Shown piece by piece: positions 12,615-25,400 of a DNA stretch of 64,000 nucleotides. A model generated the notes under the pieces. That model saw nothing but the letters and a program-made list of their open reading frames with translations. It searched no databases and was not told the origin of the DNA. Position 1 is the stretch's first letter, and each line of letters begins with the position of its first letter. A program made the translations under genes and the position numbers. The stretch is taken from positions 33,209,803 through 33,273,802 of the forward strand of contig NC_052619.1 of the NCBI RefSeq assembly GCF_016545825.1, written 5' to 3'. This stretch comes from Eucalyptus grandis. Taxonomy: Eukaryota > Streptophyta > Magnoliopsida > Myrtales > Myrtaceae.

Positions 12615-14320
12615 TCAAGCTTTCTTTGGTACCCATATTTTCTTGGGTCCATTGGTGTTAGTAAGATAAACAATATTAGCCCATGTTTTCTTAACGGGTT
12701 TCCAAACCATAGGACACTCTTTTTCAAAGTGATCCTGGCTATTGCACTTTGAACACCCGAGGGCATTTCGACCTACAGACTTTACAAAAACCTTCTTGAA
12801 ATGATTTTTGTAGGCCTCTCTTGAGGGTCTTTGCTTAATTCTTTCTTTTACTTTAGGAAAATCAATCAAGGGAATAGTTTCCGTTGTCATACCCAAACCA
12901 GACTTATTGAAATAAGGTCTTTGAGCTGAAAGAATTTTTTCAAGTTTCTCAAACCCTATTGAAAATTTCTTTGAAATATTTGATGAGTCAATTTTTAAAA
13001 GAGCATTTTCTTTCAAAAGATTTTCTTCACTTTCTTTAAGAGTAGAAACATTCATGTCTAAACATTTAACTCTTTCTTTCAAAACGTTTTCCTATTGTTT
13101 TAGAACAGAGTTTTCCTTTTTAAGTTCGGAAATCCTTTTAAGAGAAGTCTTAACATTAAAACACAGCTCATCAATATACTTAGAAACCTTGACAGGAATT
13201 TTAAAATTACTTACCTCAAATTCACTGTCTGAGTCTGATCCAGAGTTTGAGTCTGAGTCTGATTGCGCCATCAAACACAAATTGGCATATTCATCATCAC
13301 TTTCTTCACACTCTGTATCATTCCAAGTTTCGGCTTTGAGAGCCTTTCAAGACTTTTCAGCTTTTCCTTTCTTCTTCTTTAGAAGATGACAAATGGTCCG
13401 ATGTGTCCATTTTTCTTACATTCAAAGAAAACTACATCTTTGTTTGATTCATCATCATCACATGACTTGGTCATGTTGTCTTTGAAAGTTTTGTTTCTTT
13501 GAGTTGAATCTTCTTCATTTTCTATTCAGCTTTACGAATCTTCTTATCATGAGAGCAAGCTCCTCATCGTCCATATCATCTTCGAATCCGTAACATCATA
13601 ATCATCATTTGATTTTAATGCAATGGATTTCTTACCTTTTGATCTTCGTCTTCGTTAATTGTTCTACTTCATAAGATCAAGAGTTCCAACCAGCTCGTCG
13701 ACAAATAGTGACATGATTCTTTGCGTCTCTCTTATTGAAGTCTTTATGTGATTCCAATCCTTGGAGAGTCCACGCAAAGAGCTTGTTTACCTTCATGGGA
13801 TCATAAATTGGTTGTCCTTGATTTCAAGACCATTTACAATTTCTGTAAAACGACTAAACATGTCGGTAATAGATTCTCCAGTCTCATTTTGAAGGCTTCA
13901 TATTGACCGAGAAGGATGTTGATTATTGTTTCTTTCACTCGATCAGTTCCTTCATAGGTGATATGTAACCTATCCCACTTCTTTGCTGTAACACAAGAAG
14001 ATATTCTGTTATATTCAGTAAGTGACAAGGCACAATATAAAGAATATATAGCTTTTGCATCAAGAGTTTGTCTCTTGATTATCTCTTTCTGAGACATTCC
14101 GCTGGTCTCAACAGTTTCTTTCCCTCTTTCTGAGATAGATGCAACTTTAGGAGTAATTCATTTTTCTATAACGTCCCATTCCAGAGGATCCTTTGATTGA
14201 AGAAATGCTTTCATTTTGTTTTTCCAAATGTTGTAGTCCTTTCCATCAAAGTAAGGAGGTCTGGTATTGCTTTGCCCTTCCACCAGCCTTGGAGCTAGCA
14301 TACTAGCTATGGATCTTTTA
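12615..14320 (-). pseudogene. gag remnant with CCHC zinc knuckle
   Basis: The N-terminal copia gag signature RPPYFDGKDYNIWKNKM lies at about 14220-14275 on the minus strand. 14097-13834 continues with the UBN2-type capsid region (AKAIYSLYCALSLTEYNRI, with VKETIINILLGQYEAFKM). A long coiled-coil, Lys/Glu-rich stretch follows (13280-12800). A single zinc knuckle C-X2-C-X4-H-X4-C, reading CSKCNSQDHFEKEC, lies at about 12720-12765. Frameshifts break the gene between these parts. In a working element this is the particle-forming nucleocapsid protein. Confidence 0.85.
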
Positions 14321-14358
14321 CTCTGAAGTAAAACACTTCAAATAAAGTGAGTACACAA

Positions 14359-14370
14359 GCTCTGATACCA
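14359..14370 (-). other. Primer-binding site for initiator methionine tRNA
   Basis: The minus strand reads TGGTATCAGAGC, complementary to the 3' end of plant initiator tRNA-Met and the usual Ty1/copia primer site. It starts two bases inside the 5' LTR, the usual spacing, and fixes the element's orientation. Confidence 0.92.
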
Positions 14371-14372
14371 AT

Positions 14373-15315
14373 TGATATGGCTAGTATAAGTACCTAGAGG
14401 GAGGGTGAATAGGTATAAAGTGTAATTTCTTATGATAATCGCACAATACTAGATAGATGATAGAAATGAGACAATTTTTCTTGTCAATAAACAAACAACG
14501 ATCAAAATAAGACTGAGAGTAGGGAAGAGAAAATTTGAACACAAGGTTTATAGTGGTTCGGCTTATTTCAAGCCTACGTCCACTCTTCTACACCGATGAC
14601 CCCACCGGGCTGGATTCCACTATGAACAAAGAGATATTACAGTAGTGTTCTTCCTTGATTTCTCGGTGTAGAAGATCTACCACACTCCCTCAAGGTATCA
14701 CTAAGTATAAACTCTATTTGCATGTACAGTTTCGCTCAATATGAATCGACTAATAATCAAGGAGCTTCAGACTCTGGAATTTCTCTATCGAGCACGTACT
14801 AGAACAACTGGAACGTCTTCCTTTTATACTCCTTTATGCCATTATACCCGTTGGCACTTACCAAAGGAATTCTTCCAATCTTCCCGTTGAACAGAATCAA
14901 TTAAGAAGATCATTCGAGCTATTAAAGGAACATGTCGATAGCCTATCAATCATGTTCGCCCATACAATCGCGATCTTGGTTTCCAAGAATAGAATCATCC
15001 AAGAATATTTCGTCAATCATCGGATCTTCAAATGATCTTGATTTCGAATAAATAATCCGTTATATCAAATCCAGCCAAAAGATCTTCTCCAATCGATAAG
15101 ACCAAATCCTTAACCAAGCACTTTAGCTCTAGATCGCCTTCGTCGCTGGATTAGAAACTGTCAATGAGAATAGTCTTGAGTCTTGAGTCTTGTGTGCTTG
15201 AGTTTGGTGATCCGAAAGTCTTCGGACTCTAAGTACAAGGGTCTTCACAGCTTATAGACTAGACTGATAGAAACGTTTTGTCAGCTTCAAAACACTCTGA
15301 GAGATTTCTCCAACA
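14373..15315 (-). repeat. 5' LTR of the copia element (943 bp)
   Basis: This is the partner of 5698-6635, with the same end bases (TGATATGG at left, CTCCAACA at right). It sits next to the primer-binding site and so is the promoter-bearing LTR for minus-strand transcription. It differs from the other LTR by scattered substitutions and small indels. Confidence 0.93.
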
Positions 15316-15320
15316 AAAAG
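15316..15320. repeat. Target-site duplication (right copy) of the copia element
   Basis: AAAAG follows the LTR end and matches 5693-5697 exactly. Confidence 0.9.
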
Positions 15321-16115
15321 TTGGTCGGCCACACTTGAAAGTTTGAACCAAATCTGTCCATCAAGTTAAAATTGGTGCCTCTTTACGTGAAAAAAGCCCC
15401 CTCTTGTTAGCAGCCAATGATCACCTCTAGATCAAGTCGGGTGACATCAAATTGAATCGGACAAAAGTTAGCTAAAAAGACCATGCAAGTATATCATTTC
15501 GGACTATATAGATCGGGCCTAATGTGTCGCCAAAGTCCAAACCCGATCAAGGTTGGCGGGCTGGCTCGAGCCCAACCGGGCCTCCGACGTGGCTTTGGGG
15601 GGGCGGATCCGGATCGGATCAGATCCGATCCCCCATAACATCATTCGACACAGTTCCGAAAGTCAACCCGGATCCTAGAAATGTCCCCGGGGCCTCCTCC
15701 TCCACCCGTCTGTCGGATCGGAATACTAAATCCCAACCCATGACGTGGCGAGATCGTACAGTACGCCCATACAAACTTACAATGCACCAGCCATCACACG
15801 ATCATCATGCTTATAAATTTCTTTGATCTGCACGAAACGTTAGATGACCGGTCGGTGTAGCCTTTGCTTCTTCCCTTCCTTTACGGCGCGATTCATCGTC
15901 TCTCGCCCGAAGAAATCTCCGATCGCCGCCGTGAACGCCCGGCGGAATCCGCCCTCAATCCGGAGCCCCTAGGTCGCCGGCGGCAGCCGCGCCGATCGCG
16001 TCGACGGTCGTCGGCCGTCGGTCGTCGCTTTTCGTGGTGTGATTGACCCGATTGAGTAGCTTCTTCTTCTTCTTCTTCTTCTTTTTCTGTGGGATTCGCC
16101 GGCCCTGGTTCCGCG
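15321..16115. other. Upstream region and 5' leader of the coiled-coil gene
   Basis: No gene is recognised here. At 15611-15631 there is a perfect 10-bp inverted repeat, GGATCGGATC / GATCCGATCC, separated by one base. From about 15870 the sequence turns GC-rich and ends in a (TTC)n tract (about 16061-16085) just before the start codon, typical of a plant 5' leader. Confidence 0.5.
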
Positions 16116-19100
16116 ATGGCGAGCGCCGACGAGGAGGACGCCGCCTCCGATGCCGTTCTCAGCGACGTGGAGGAGGACGATCCGGCGCCGATCGCCGTCG
16201 ACGAGCTTCCGCCGCCGGAGGACGTGTCGGTGGAGCGGTTCCGCGAGGTCCTGGCGGAGCTCGATCGCGAGAGGCAGGCGCGGGCGGCGACGGAGAAGTC
16301 GAAGTCCGATTTGCAGGGCCAGTTCAACCGGCTGAAGGCGCTCGCGCACGAGGCGATTAAGAAGCGGGACGAGTGGGGGAGGCAGAGGGACGACGCCCTG
16401 CGCGAGAAGGAAGAGGTCTCGAGGGCCAAGGAGGCGGCCGATGCGGAGCTGGTCGAGGCCAATCGGGTGAAGGATGAGGCCTTGAGTCAAAAGGACGATG
16501 CGGCGAAGCAATTGGATGAAGCGGTCAAAGTGAAGGATGGTCTGCGGTCGGAGATCGAGAGTTCGGCGCATATGCTTGTGACGGGCATCGAGAAGATATC
16601 GGCAAAAGTCAGCCACTTCAAGAATTTCGCTGCCGGAGGATTGCCGAGGTCGCACAAGTACTCGGGATTGCCTGCAGTGGCGTATGGAGTGATTAAGAGG
16701 ACTAATGAGATAGTTGAGGAGCTCCTTAGACAGGTCGATACGACAGCGAAATCCAGAAATGAAGCGAGAGAACAGATGGAGCAGAGGAATTATGAGATTG
16801 CCATTGAGGTTTCGCAGCTTGAAGCGGCGATTAGTAGCTTGAGGGAAGAGGTTGCCAAGAAAAGTAATGCCGTGGATAGTTTGCAGAGAGCGTTGAACGA
16901 GAAGGATGTGAAGGTTGCGGACTCCGAAAGGGAGATGTCAGAGAAGGTAAGTTCGCTGGAAAAAGAGAATTCGGAGTTAAGAGATTTAGTAGTTGAATTT
17001 GATGATAAGTTGAAGAGCTTGGAATCGAGGATTGAGGGGCAGAGGCCATTGCTGATCGAACAATTGGATCAGGTGTCGAAGATTCATGAGAGAACTTGTA
17101 ATGTGATCAGGATTGTAGATGCCCGTGATTCCGAACAATCGGACTTGGCGGAGTCATTATTTTTACCACAAGATACCGATGTGGGAGAAAGCATACATGC
17201 CTCATTGGCAGGAATGAAATCAGTTCATGATCTAATGGGGATTGTTATTTCAAAGACGAAGGATTTGGTGGAGGAGAAGAATCGCAAAGTGAAGGGTCTG
17301 AATGAAACAGTTGACAGATTGGTGAAGGAGAAAGAGCAGATTGGGTCACTGCTCAGAAGCGCTTTGTCAAAGAGGATGTCATTAGACTCATCTTCTAAAA
17401 CCAGCGACTTGTTTCAGGCTGCAGAAAATGGTTTGAGAAAGGCAGGGATTGATTTCAAATTTAGCAAACACACAGGGGATAAAAAAGTTGTAGGCCTTGG
17501 TGGTCATGAAGGGGAAGAGATGGAGACAGAGGAGGATGAAATATACAATTTGGTCAGAATCTATTCTTCTTATGGACAAATTATTGTTATGGTGGCATTG
17601 TATCTTTTAATTGACTAAAAAAATTTCGCAATGGATAATACAGGCTGGTGCTTTGGAAAATATTGTTAAGGAGTCCCAGCTTGAGATAGTGGAACTTCGA
17701 CATTCTGTGGAGGAACTAAGGTATATTTGTTTACCAAACCTCATGGTTGTGCAGGCAGTGCAGTCTTACCTAGAGTACTTAATTTGATCATGGGTTATGC
17801 TGGTTCCTGTGCATATTTAGTTCATTAAGTTTTGGGTCTCTATGCTATTGTTGTTCTTCCTGTTCATTTAGCTTTCTAGGTAGGTCAGATACATGAGGGA
17901 GTGGGAGATAGACTTGCAGGAGAGGTGTTTTTTTTTTTTTTCACACAAGGTACTAATCAGGTGCTATTCTCTTTTGTCTATTGCTTCGCTGGATGAAGGG
18001 CAGAGTCAAATATACTTAAAGAGCATATTGAGGCACAGGCAAAGGAGCTCAATCTTCGAAAGCATCAGATTGAGGAACTTGAAGAGAAGGAGAGAGTGGC
18101 AAATGAAAGTGTGAGTTATTTACTTTTACTTTGAGGCGCTACTTGTGTATTCTGTCTTTTGGGGTCCAATACCATTACCTAGCTTCTCATTCTTGTCTTA
18201 GGCAATGTTGTTAGTAAAATGGTACTTTATTGAATGATAACTGAATAACTTTTGTCCATAGATTGAAGGGCTTATGATGGATATTGCTACTGCTGAAGAA
18301 GAAATTGCTAGATGGAAAGTTGCAGCAGAGCAGGAAGCTGATGCTGGAAAATCTGTTGAGAAGGAGTTTACTGTGGAGGTTTGCTTTCTACATTGATCAT
18401 ATGTTTCTTGTGAATTCGATTGGTCGGTGTTTAATAGGTATATTATGTGCTCTCTCATATCAACCTAGTTAAATGTTTCCAGCAGGAAGACAAGAGTACT
18501 TGTACAGGACAGTAGCCAAGCCAATATAGTAATTTAGCTATCATTAGTGGTGCTAGGGTCTTAAAATCAAGGTCTATGGGTTGATGGAAACTCAATAATG
18601 GTCTTGCGTGTGATCAAGATTGGTGGCCTGAGATTAGTATTTTCATGGATTAAATTTCAGAGAGGTGGATGCTGAATTTCTTGAAGCCAGGAACTCCTTA
18701 TGTTATTGCAAAGCCACTTGTATAGATGGAGAGTAGTGCATAAATCTGCCAAATTGTTGCCACTGACCTGGGTATCTTTGTATCCGATGCTAGTTTCTAC
18801 GGTTGAAGCATTATATTTTGCCCAGGGGTATAGGACTAAGTACCGTAAGGCTGCAGCATGAAGGCTTTCACTGAGAAAATTAGTCAACTTTTTCACCCCC
18901 TTAAATAATAGCCAAGTATACCAAATTTCCACATTCGATAATTCTCCATTGTTCTCAAGATGGCCGCGTTATTCTTAATGTACTATGAAGTTGTGAGTAC
19001 AAGCAGTACATCTTTGTTAACGAGAATTTTAATCACAATCGCATTGTTTGAATATGTTCTGCAGTTGAGCATTGTGGTTTTTAAACACTGGAGGACTGAC

Positions 19101-20384
19101 TTAAAGTCCAAGGGTTAAGGTGTAGAGGAAGTACCATGGATCATCAGGAAAGTTGTATAGTATACTAAGCTTGTTAACTTCCTAAACTCAAGTTAAGAGC
19201 ACTGAATTTCCCAGGAATTTCTCAGGGCAAGTAACAGCTCCTCAGCATGGGCTGCTACTATGTGAGTTGATTAACCATGGATGGCGCTCCTTTTCAGAGT
19301 AGTTAGCACGGTGGATGTTTCTTGCATTCCTTTCATGTAGTTTAGGTCCCAGGATCTTCTGTAAACAAAAAAAGCATTAGTGCTTCTTGGCTTATGGCAG
19401 TGTTGTCATGAAATGAGAGATGATGGTTATTTGTGAAAGTTAACTTTTAAGGGAAAGACTGGATGGATGAGGGGTGCGCTTGCTATTGTCATTGATGGAA
19501 TAAAGATAAATTGGATGAAACACTCAAGTCAATACAGGTAGGGCAGGGGAATGGTAGTCTCTCTATTACTAAGGGAAAAAAGCACAGTATCAGAGATCTC
19601 CTCTCACTTATGCCAATTGAAGTTATTTCTATTAAATACTCCTGAACCTTAGAAATGCTGGTAGAACTTTCTACTGTGTGATTATCAGAAAACCTGCATT
19701 CAAGGTGGGGGGCTGCATATAGCAAGGGCCAATAGCAAATTGTTTGCTATCCTTTTTGGCTGAACAAAAAAAAAAAATATCATCTATACCTCTCGAAGAC
19801 AGGCCTACTGAGTGAATTTACATCTTTTCACACTATCGTTTTCAAGTTAAAGATCCTGAGGAAACTTTCTAAATCTGCTGAATATAGTAGCTCTAATTGA
19901 TTTGGGGACGGGGGGAAAATTTAGCCTCAAAATGTTTGATGACGATGCACCAAGCTTTCTGTTACTTCCTGTTATTACAAGTTAAATTTCTTGTTTGCTG
20001 ATATGACGGACTGAGTTTATATGCCTGCAGTTGTATGCTCTCAAGCAAGAACTTCAAGAGGCAAAGCAGGCTATGTTGGAGTCTGAGAAAAAGCTAAAAT
20101 TCAAAGAAGAGACAGCGGCGGCGGCCATGGCAGCGAGAGATGCAGCTGAGAAGTCACTTAGGTTGGCGGATCTGAGGGCGTCAAGACTAAGAGACAGAGT
20201 AGAGGAACTGACCCGTCAGCTTGAAGAGTCCGACCTGCAGGGAGATGCAAGGAGGAACCGCAGTGGACCGAGATATGTATGTTGGCCTTGGCAGTGGCTT
20301 GGGTTGGACTTTGTGGGCGTTCAAAGATCCGAGACACCGCAACAAAACTCTAATGAGATGGAGCTTTCCGAACCCTTCTTATAG
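16116..20384 (+). CDS. Long coiled-coil protein (paramyosin/golgin-like), 5 coding exons
   Basis: The model is join(16116..17552, 17644..17720, 17999..18110, 18262..18378, 20031..20384), 698 residues, with phases consistent at every junction. The ATG at 16116 starts MASADEED. The N-terminus is acidic. Most of the protein is heptad-rich coiled coil (Glu/Lys/Arg/Leu), with a conserved non-coiled insert around SHFKNFAAGGLPRSHKYSG (residues about 165-190). The last exon is coiled coil to about residue 660 and ends in a Trp-rich segment, RYVCWPWQWLGLDF, before a short polar tail. No enzyme motif is present. I recognise it as a conserved plant coiled-coil protein of the type annotated as paramyosin- or myosin-like but cannot name it. 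A tethering or scaffold role is inferred from architecture only. Intron 4 is long (1,652 bp) with nothing recognisable inside; intron 1 is only 91 bp. Confidence 0.85.
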
Positions 20385-22402
20385 TACACTCTGAAACTAC
20401 AGTTATTGTGATCTCACGAAGGGAAACATTCACGAAGCCGTTGTTTCAAGTGAAGAATTTTTTAGCGACACTGGTGCCAGCCCGGCGCTCCCCCCCAAGG
20501 ATCAATTCTCCCAATTGAATTTTAGCTAAGACGGACGACGAAATGAACCCATGGGCGGTGCGATTTGCTGTCAAATGTAACGCTACATTTTCATCTTTTG
20601 CTTACTTGTAAATTCAAATGCAGATTAGAAGGATTGTTTTTTCCTGGTCTGGACTTTGGGTCATGGGATTGGATTTACTGTAATCGGCGATGGTCTGCGC
20701 AGGTAATGGGACCGGAAGATGCTTTTCCTTTCGACCAGATGAGTTTACCTTACCTTCGAAGCTTTAATTGCATAAAGACGATCCAATGGGAGAGACTAAT
20801 GCAACCTCAGACCACTCGTTACATGAAGCTCTAGTTGGACCTTTGACGGCTCCTCCCATGGTTCAAGTACACATGAAAACATAAATGTCGATGAGCCAGC
20901 AAAAGTCAAAAGTGCAGATTGAGTGCAGATTTGCAATCCCAACACATAAGCCCTTTCTTCGGACCATTTTTTTAGTCTACAAATCTCATCAAGAGGGATA
21001 ATTTAACACTTAAGAGTCCTAATATTAGTTTAGCTTTCTAATCCACAAGATCCATTTAAAGTGACAAGTGGAGAACATACTTATGCCCCCTAAAAGCAAT
21101 TTATCACATTATCCAAGATTTATTCCTATCCTTCAAGTAACATTAGGCCCAGAGAAAGAAGTTCACAAGAATATGATAAGAGAGTGAAGATTTTCTCAGG
21201 AAAATTCACATCGATTTTACTCTAATTATTCCTCGCCTTTCATAATCTCGATAATTCATCATGGAAATAATTTCTTTTATATAAGTAGACAATTATAAAG
21301 TAACACTAATACGATAAAGTGAAAAATCCCTACAAGTTATCACGAAGTATAAAGTACACGTGTCATCTGGATAAGATTTGTCACACATCTCTCTAAAATC
21401 CCAAGGATCTTGAGAGAAATCTACTTACTCTCGTTCATATCCCAAGGATCTTGAGAGAAATCCATCTACTCTCGTTGATTACGCTGGTATTGTTCTAGAG
21501 CCAGGTAAAGTGCATCCGAGGTAACCTCATTCGCTTAGAAATAATCCCATGACACTTCTTCGGTTCTTTTCGGCAGATTCTTTTCAAAAAAAAAAGAAAT
21601 GTCTGGACCGCATTCTTCACTAATTTCTCGAGAATTACATCCGAAAGAACCTGCACAATTTTGCTATAGGACATGGTACAACCTATCTGGTTTGCTGATC
21701 CTCTAGTGAACATTTTCCATTCTCTACAGAAAAATATAATGGCATGGACTTCAGACTTTGGAGCTATAAATTTTAGCTCCGTAGAGAACAGACTTTGCAG
21801 GGCAAGAGGATAACAGAGCGTGTAATTATTAATTCACTTTTATGGTCCCTTCGTTCAAATGTCTTCATCTAAAGACGAGGAAAAGGATCAGGAAGCTGTT
21901 GAAATCACCCACTGAAGAACTCCCATCATATTCGTCATGAATAGACTCCATCGTACTCACGTCACAAGGAGAAAAGAAGCATAATAATGACAGATAAAAT
22001 CACGGCAAAGACGGCAAAATCTTCATACACAATGGCAGTAGTTGAAAGATGAAGTAAACATAACCATATTCGATGTCATCAGTACAAATACTTAGATACT
22101 TGTAGCTCAACACCAGCAGAGTACAAGGATGCAGAGCTCAATCCCCCTTACTAATGTGCTTTACCAAGCAAGATCATGTTCAGTAAAAGCATCTACACAA
22201 CAAACACTAACAGTAAACATTGCTCCGCGATGGAATTCCATTACTAGGCAGCGAGAAGATCTTCCAACTCCAGGTCTGAATCAGCTCTCAGATGGTGAAG
22301 TCTCAGATTCTGGTAGAACAGAAAAATTCAAAAACAACATGAGTGAGAGAGAGAGGTGGAAGGCTTGAACTGAACTCACCACAGATGCAAAGATCTCAAG
22401 TT
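20385..22402. other. Convergent intergenic region with both 3' untranslated regions
   Basis: This lies between the stop codons of two converging genes. Bases 20385 to about 20800 are probably 3' UTR of the coiled-coil gene, and about 22100-22402 3' UTR of the Cwc21-like gene. No coding sequence is recognised. A 41-bp tandem duplication is at 21398-21479. Confidence 0.45.
21398..21479. repeat. 41-bp tandem duplication
   Basis: Two adjacent units, each beginning ATCCCAAGGATCTTGAGAG and ending ACTCTCGTT plus two or three bases (21398-21438 and 21439-21479), differ at only a few bases. There is no sign of function. Confidence 0.8.
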
Positions 22403-25400
22403 TCAATGCCTGCTTCGGTGTTCCCCCCTATCGTTCTCTGACCTCCTCCCACTGGACCTGGAACCATCATATCTATCACCTCTCTTGGGGACAACCACTT
22501 TACTGTCTGTCTGATAGTCTCTATATCCTCGCTGCTCATCCTCTCTCCGAGTGTTCTTCTGTTCCCCATAATATTTTCTGTTCCTTTCATCATTATCTCC
22601 AGAAGCTACATTTTCTCGCCCTTCCTCCTCCCTTGCATCATATCTCCTACTTTTAGAAGGACGCTCATCTCTACCATGCCTTGCAGAATAATTATCCTCT
22701 TCATCTCTCATGTGCTTTCTTCCACCACGCTCTCTCTCATCTCTGTCATGCCATCTCTCTTCACGTGCCCTTGCATCTCTCTCAGGCCGTATCTCTTCAC
22801 GTGCCCTCACATCTCTCTCGGGCCATCTCTCTTCACGTGCCCTCACATCTCTGTCAGGCCATCTCTCTTCAAGTTCCGTCTCATCTCTGCCATGCCGCTT
22901 TTCTTCATGATCCCTTTCATCTCTGTCATGCCGTCTTCCTTCGCGATCCCTATTATCTCCGTCACGCCCTCTTCGTTCACGCTCCCTTTCATCTCTGTCA
23001 TGCCGCCTTTCTTCTCTTTCCTCCCTTTCATCTCTGTCACGCCATCTTCCTTCACGATCCCTTTCATCTCTGTCACGCCCTCTTCCTTCACGCTCCCTTT
23101 CATCTCTTTCATCTCTGTCATGCCGCCTTTCTTCTCTTTCCTCCCTTTCATCTCTACCGCGCCATCTTTCTTCTTTTCCCTCATAGTCATCATTGCCTTT
23201 CCTCCCACTCACCTGTAACTGCTCCTCTTTTTCATAACTTCGACCTCCCATGTCATCATTGCCTTTCCTCCCACTCACCTGTAACTGCTCCTCTTTTTCA
23301 TAACTTCGACCTCCCATGTCATCATTGCCTTTCCTCCCACTCACCTGCAACTGCTCCTCTTTTTCATAACTTCGACCTCTCATGTCATTCCAATCTCCAT
23401 GCCTTCCTCCAGATCTACGAGATCGAGAGTAATCAACAAAATGATCTCTCTCATCTTTATATGTTCTTGTCTTCACTTCAGACTCAGATCTTTTATCCTT
23501 CCTATGTTCCAAGCTGTGCTCTCCCTCTCTCAAAATGTCCCGAGATTTTGATTCTTGCAGGTCATCCCTGGTGTTACCATCCAGACTATTGCCCTTCTTT
23601 CTTTTGTCAGTCTTATCCCGTGATTCATTGGGAGTTTCCTTCCTTGATCTATCATCACTTCTATCTCCAGATCTCAACCCTTTTCCTTCTCGATTAGGCA
23701 CATTGGCAGCCATGTTCTTAACATCATAATGTATACTCTTGCCAGTATCATCATGTCTGCGACCATCAGTGCTGCTGCGAGAGTCGGTGTCACTACTACT
23801 CCCACCAGAATCATCACTGATACTGTCATCTGCTGAAGAAACTGGTGCTCTATCGACTGCCTTTTGTGTTCTTGTTATTCTACCACTTCTACCACTTCTC
23901 CCACCCAAAGTGCCATCAGAGTCCCCATCATCAGAGTCATGTCTCCGAGCCCGAGCTTTATCTAATTTCTTCTCTCTCCCAGAATCTGAATCATCGTCAG
24001 TATCATTCCTCCTCTGCTTCCTCACTTTATCAATTTTTTTATGCCTTCCATCACTGACTACATCAGATTCACCATCACTGTCTTCATCATGCCTCCTGCC
24101 ACCTTTCCTTCTTCTGTCATTACCCAATTTTCCAGAATTCTCAGAATCTGAGCCACTTCTACGATTAATATCAGACTCATCCTCACTGTTCTCATCTTTG
24201 CCAGTTCTGATATGATGCTCACCCTTCTTTGATTGACGTTTTGAAAGCCCCTCATCAGAAGTATCATCCTCGCTCGACTCATACTTCTTCCGAGATTTCT
24301 TATTTTTCCGAGATTCCAGTTTGGACCGACTCTTGCCAACATCGTCACTGTCGGAAGAAGAGTCAGATTCATCCGACTTATACTTCCTACGTCTCTTGCT
24401 CTTTTGTTTCTTGCGCTTCCTATCAGCAGTTTCTACCTCAGAATCATTTTCTGAGTCACTTCTCCGGCTATGTTTGCGATGATGCTTCTTCTCAGCTGCT
24501 CTTGTCTGTTTACTAGTATCATCTGAATCAGAAGAATCATCATGTCTTCTTTTTCTGCCATTGTCTTTCTTATGCTTCATATCTCTAGCACTATTTCTCT
24601 TATCATCTTTTTCAACTTTCAATTTTTCTTCCACCTGTTTTTTCGAACTGTAATCTCTATCTAGGAAAGCGTGTTCAGGTATCTCTTGCTGCAAAATCTT
24701 CTGCCCTCCTTTAGGTTCATCATCAATTTCCTCAGAATTTTGCTTAGTCAACCCTATACCCAAAGCAGCTCTGAATGTTTCCATCTGCTTCTCTTTTCTT
24801 GCAGCAATTTGGTGTGTTTGTGTATCAGAAACCCTGATCAAGCCACATGATTATACCAGAAGTTAGTTGTCGCTATGCGAAAAAAGGTAAATTACAAAGC
24901 TTGCTTGCTAATTAGACAACAAAAGAATTAGCATTTCTCTGAACTAGAGTAATATAATGTGGGAAAAAGTGTCCTGAAGAGAGCCTATACAGTGATCAAT
25001 TCAGGAGTCCCTTGATAAGCAGTCCAAGACATATCTTAAGAATCACAACAATAACCACATGCCACAGGAGAGTTCTATTCAAGCAAGTGTTTTCCCCCTT
25101 CTCTAGAGAACAAGGAGCATAACTTGTTACTCAAACAAGGAAATAAGCTTGGCCCAGAAATGAGTTATCAGCGTAGCCTTTTAGCTACAGTACGGGCAAG
25201 CTCACTTCCTTGAGGGGTTCCTTGAGTAAGACCTTATGTTGAAAAATATAAAATATACAGATTGTATCTGAACCAGCCTGTCATTTACAAATGAGTACAG
25301 ATAAGACAAGACACTCGTACAACAAATTACTGTTTGACTGCACAAGGACTAGTGAAATCATGCAGGTACAGCATCATTCCTGGTTATTCAAAATTAAAGA

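Larger units (their letters stand above)
5698..15315 (-). mobile_element. Full-length Sirevirus-like Ty1/copia LTR retrotransposon
   Basis: A 9,618-bp element is transcribed on the minus strand. It has two long LTRs (14373-15315 is the 5' LTR, 5698-6635 the 3' LTR), a primer-binding site at 14359-14370, a polypurine tract at 6636-6648 and flanking AAAAG duplications. The gene order is gag, protease, integrase, reverse transcriptase, RNase H (the copia order), followed by about 2.2 kb with an additional envelope-like frame. A third gene after pol, LTRs near 1 kb and total size near 10 kb point to the Sirevirus (SIRE1/Maximus) lineage. All genes are broken by stops or frameshifts, so it would need proteins from elsewhere to move. 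By eye the LTRs differ at a few percent of sites, so the insertion is not very recent. Confidence 0.93.

Noticed and set aside
22681..23697. 338-codon plus-strand open frame rich in His, Leu and Ser
   Set aside because: It mirrors the RD/RE-coding repeats of the Cwc21-like gene; the repeats keep all frames open. There is no independent evidence of a gene.
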